This document shows, piece after piece, positions 5,391 to 7,221 of a stretch of 7,221 bases of DNA. The stretch comes from Gemmatimonadota bacterium. GTDB taxonomy: Bacteria; 4572-55; J002. The stretch is taken from NCBI GenBank assembly GCA_003697105.1, contig RFFQ01000004.1, positions 1 through 7,221 on the forward strand. The letters run 5' to 3'. Every line of letters begins with the position of its first letter. Within the stretch, counting starts at the first letter, position 1. Under the pieces are notes generated by a model. It was not told the DNA's origin and searched no databases. It saw only the letters and a list, made by a program, of their open reading frames with translations. The position numbers were made by a program, and so were the translations under genes.

Positions 5391-6575
5391 ATGGGTGTTC
5401 CGGCAATTTTTACCACACCATCCACAAGCCGTGGTCGTTTGTGGTGTATCGGGCTGTTACTGATTTTTTTGGGAGTGGCGGCATGTAGTAAGTCCGAAGA
5501 AACCCCGAAAAATTCCGACGCAAAAACGGAAAAACAGGACAAAACGAAACAAAATGCCCCGGGAAAAAAGGGGAATTGGAACTCCGAAGACGAGGAAGCC
5601 AATCGTGCCATTCCGGTTGAAGCAACGCGGGTTCAGGAAGGCAGTATTTCTGCCTATTTATTGCTTAGTTCCACCATTGAAACGGAGCTCGCCGTTGACG
5701 TTTACTCTGAATTGGCAGGTTTTGTGACCACCGTCCATGTAGAAGAGGGGGATCACGTTCAAAAAGGGCAAGTGCTGGTTACGCTGGATCAAAAAGAGTA
5801 TGCCTTGCAAGAAGCCAAGCAATTGTTGGCATTGGAAAATCAGGAAAAGGAATATAACCGGCTGAAAGGTCTGTATGAACGACAGTTGATTAGTAATGAA
5901 GATTTTAATACGGCTGAGTACCAGTATAAACAGGCACAATTGAACTGGCAAGAAGCGAAGCTCAACCTTGATCGTACCGAAATCACCGCGCCGATTGCCG
6001 GGGTCATCTCCAAACGATGGGTCACCACGGGTCAACGGGTCACCACGGCGGAGCCGCTCTTTTCCATCGTTAATTTGGATGAAATGATTGTTCGGGTCAA
6101 CGTGCCGGAAACCGATTTAGCCAAATGTTATGTGGGACAAGAGGTGTTGATCACCAGCGATTTTTTACCGGGGGAACGAATTTCGGGAACTATCAAGCGG
6201 ATTAGCCCGGTGATCGATGCCGCCAGTGGCACATTTAGTGTCACCGTGGGGATTTCCGACCCGCAACAGCGGCTTAAGCCAGGATCGTTTGTCAATGTAC
6301 ATATCATCACTGCCCGACATGATGCCGCAACGTTGATTCCTAAAGATGCGGTGATTTACGAAAGTGATCAACAATTTGTTTTCAAAATTGTGCAAGATAC
6401 GTTGGCACTTAAGACCCCATTGAAACTGGGATTAGAAGATGCCGAAAAATTTGAAGTTTTGGAGGGTCTGGCTGTCGGAGATACGATCATCGTGATCGGA
6501 CAGAATGGGCTGAAAGATAAATCTAACGTAGATGTGGTCAAGTGGCAAAAGATTACGTTTGAGGAAGGACTTTGA
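5391..6575 (+). CDS. Lipoprotein membrane-fusion (RND/HlyD-type efflux adaptor) protein
   Basis: Periplasmic adaptor subunit of an efflux pump, 394 residues. The N terminus has a basic region, a hydrophobic stretch (17-31) and a lipobox LGVAAC, giving a lipid-anchored Cys32. A charged Lys/Glu/Asn linker (33-70) follows. The core shows the order expected for AcrA/MexA-type proteins: lipoyl half (VDVYSELAGFVTTVHVEEGDHVQKGQVLVTLD at about 102-133, given here as key residues G111, G120, D121, V123, G126), a short coiled-coil hairpin (about 135-193), the second lipoyl half with APIAGVISKRWVTTGQRV (200-217), then beta-barrel (LVNVPETDL region, 232-300) and membrane-proximal domain to the end. The ATG at 5391 is preferred over the GTG at 5385 because GAGGTGA (5382-5388) is its ribosome site and contains that GTG. 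It lies 11 nt after the reductase gene. Unusually, no pump or TolC-like gene follows. Confidence 0.9.
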   Translation: MGVPAIFTTPSTSRGRLWCIGLLLIFLGVAACSKSEETPKNSDAKTEKQDKTKQNAPGKKGNWNSEDEEANRAIPVEATRVQEGSISAYLLLSSTIETELAVDVYSELAGFVTTVHVEEGDHVQKGQVLVTLDQKEYALQEAKQLLALENQEKEYNRLKGLYERQLISNEDFNTAEYQYKQAQLNWQEAKLNLDRTEITAPIAGVISKRWVTTGQRVTTAEPLFSIVNLDEMIVRVNVPETDLAKCYVGQEVLITSDFLPGERISGTIKRISPVIDAASGTFSVTVGISDPQQRLKPGSFVNVHIITARHDAATLIPKDAVIYESDQQFVFKIVQDTLALKTPLKLGLEDAEKFEVLEGLAVGDTIIVIGQNGLKDKSNVDVVKWQKITFEEGL

Positions 6576-6578
6576 GCA

Positions 6579-7221
6579 ATGAAAAATATATTGGTTACTG
6601 GTACGGCAGGGTATATTGGTTCTATTTTGGCTCGACAGCTATTGGGCAAAGGTTATTATGTCCGTGGACTTGATCGACTGATGTTTGGCGGTGAATCATT
6701 GGTAAGCATCTATAATCACCCTCAATTTGAATTTATGAAAGGCGATATTCGGAATGAAAATGATTGTCGACAAGCTATCTCTGATATGGACGCTGTGGTT
6801 CATCTGGCAGCTATTGTGGGTGACCCAGCTTGTGCAAAAGAGCCTGATTTAGCACGAGAAACAAACTGGGTTGCTTCAAAATTACTGTTTGACTTGTGTG
6901 AAACGTCAAACCATATTCAGCGATTTATTTTTGCCTCGACATGCAGCAATTATGGGAAAATGGAAAGTGACGGTTACGTAACAGAAGAATCCCCCTTATG
7001 CCCAGTATCACTCTACGCTGAGTTGAAAGTCAAATTTGAAAAATACATTCTTAAAAGCCAAACAAGACCTGATTTTATCCCGACATCGTTACGATTTTCA
7101 ACCGCTTATGGACTCTCATCACGGATCCGTTTTGATCTTACGGTGAACGAGTTCGTCCGAGAATTGACGATGGGAAGAGAGCTGTTAATATTCGGAGAAC
7201 AATTTTGGCGCCCATATTGTC
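6579..7221 (+). CDS. NAD-dependent sugar-nucleotide epimerase/dehydratase, partial (3' end outside the window)
   Basis: The first 214 residues of an extended short-chain dehydrogenase/reductase; the frame is open to the last base. Seen: the nucleotide-binding loop GTAGYIG (8-14), with Asp32 after the second strand, which favours NAD over NADP; KGDIRN (54-59); HLAAIVGDP (75-83); FASTCSNYG (118-126) with the catalytic Ser/Thr region; and YAELK (146-150), the catalytic Tyr-xxx-Lys. RFSTAYG (172-178) and FGEQFWRPYC (205-214) are the substrate-side landmarks of UDP-sugar epimerases; about 90-110 residues are missing compared with the usual 310-330. Such enzymes make activated sugars for surface polysaccharide; the exact sugar cannot be told. 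The ATG lies 3 nt after the adaptor stop, with GAGGAAGGA (6561-6569) 9 nt upstream, so the gene is read in the same unit. Its G+C is lower than that of the genes before it. Confidence 0.88.
   Translation, partial: MKNILVTGTAGYIGSILARQLLGKGYYVRGLDRLMFGGESLVSIYNHPQFEFMKGDIRNENDCRQAISDMDAVVHLAAIVGDPACAKEPDLARETNWVASKLLFDLCETSNHIQRFIFASTCSNYGKMESDGYVTEESPLCPVSLYAELKVKFEKYILKSQTRPDFIPTSLRFSTAYGLSSRIRFDLTVNEFVRELTMGRELLIFGEQFWRPYC

Noticed and set aside
5658-6035. A 125-codon antisense frame inside the adaptor gene
   Set aside because: The hydrophobic product is the reverse-strand echo of the charged coiled-coil coding region; no start signals.
1-7221. Frequent ACCGG/CCGGT strings throughout
   Set aside because: They fall in coding frames as common Pro, Thr, Gly and Val codon pairs and show no regular spacing, so I treat them as composition and not as a repeat family.

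Overview
The window looks like a piece of chromosome from a Gram-negative bacterium. Two products point to an outer membrane: a predicted beta-barrel with a signal peptide and a lipoprotein efflux-type periplasmic adaptor. The base composition is middling (about 47-60% G+C in the stretches I counted) and Shine-Dalgarno sites are clear in front of most genes. The gene mix (a ferredoxin next to a geranylgeranyl-reductase-type flavoprotein, and a phosphofructokinase of the long PKTIDND type) would fit a poorly sampled lineage near the FCB superphylum. That placement is an inference, and nothing here fixes the taxon. I see no RNA genes, CRISPR arrays, insertion sequences or phage genes.

Layout. 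(1) Positions 11-1652, minus strand: a 6-phosphofructokinase gene whose 3' end overlaps the start of a small outer-membrane barrel gene by 11 nt. A plausible promoter lies just upstream at 1683-1710. (2) Positions 1653-1985: a 333-nt divergent intergenic region with regulatory sequence for both sides. (3) Positions 1986-2300, plus strand: a 104-residue SHOCT/YvlB-N-like protein, closed by a strong hairpin terminator (2306-2362) that separates it from the convergent genes. (4) Positions 2382-3886 (or 3919), minus strand: an NlpC/P60 cysteine peptidase with no signal peptide and a multi-pass membrane protein carrying a DUF1232-like core, joined by an ATGA overlap. (5) Positions 3887-4013: a compact divergent promoter region. 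(6) Positions 4014-7221, plus strand: a tight run of 2x[4Fe-4S] ferredoxin, FAD-dependent geranylgeranyl reductase family enzyme, lipoprotein membrane-fusion protein and a sugar-nucleotide epimerase that runs off the window.

How they may work together. The ferredoxin and reductase overlap by 17 nt and probably form an electron-donor/acceptor pair that saturates isoprenoid chains (quinone side chain, polyprenyl carrier or archaeal-type lipid; the substrate cannot be read from sequence). The adaptor follows 11 nt later, but no pump gene follows it; an epimerase with lower G+C starts 3 nt after its stop. The left half holds a glycolytic enzyme and envelope or peptidoglycan functions. The most interesting points are the ferredoxin-reductase-adaptor arrangement, the altered nucleotide-binding loop and proline-rich insert of the phosphofructokinase, and the possibly leaderless, unsecreted NlpC/P60 protein coupled to a DUF1232-like membrane protein.
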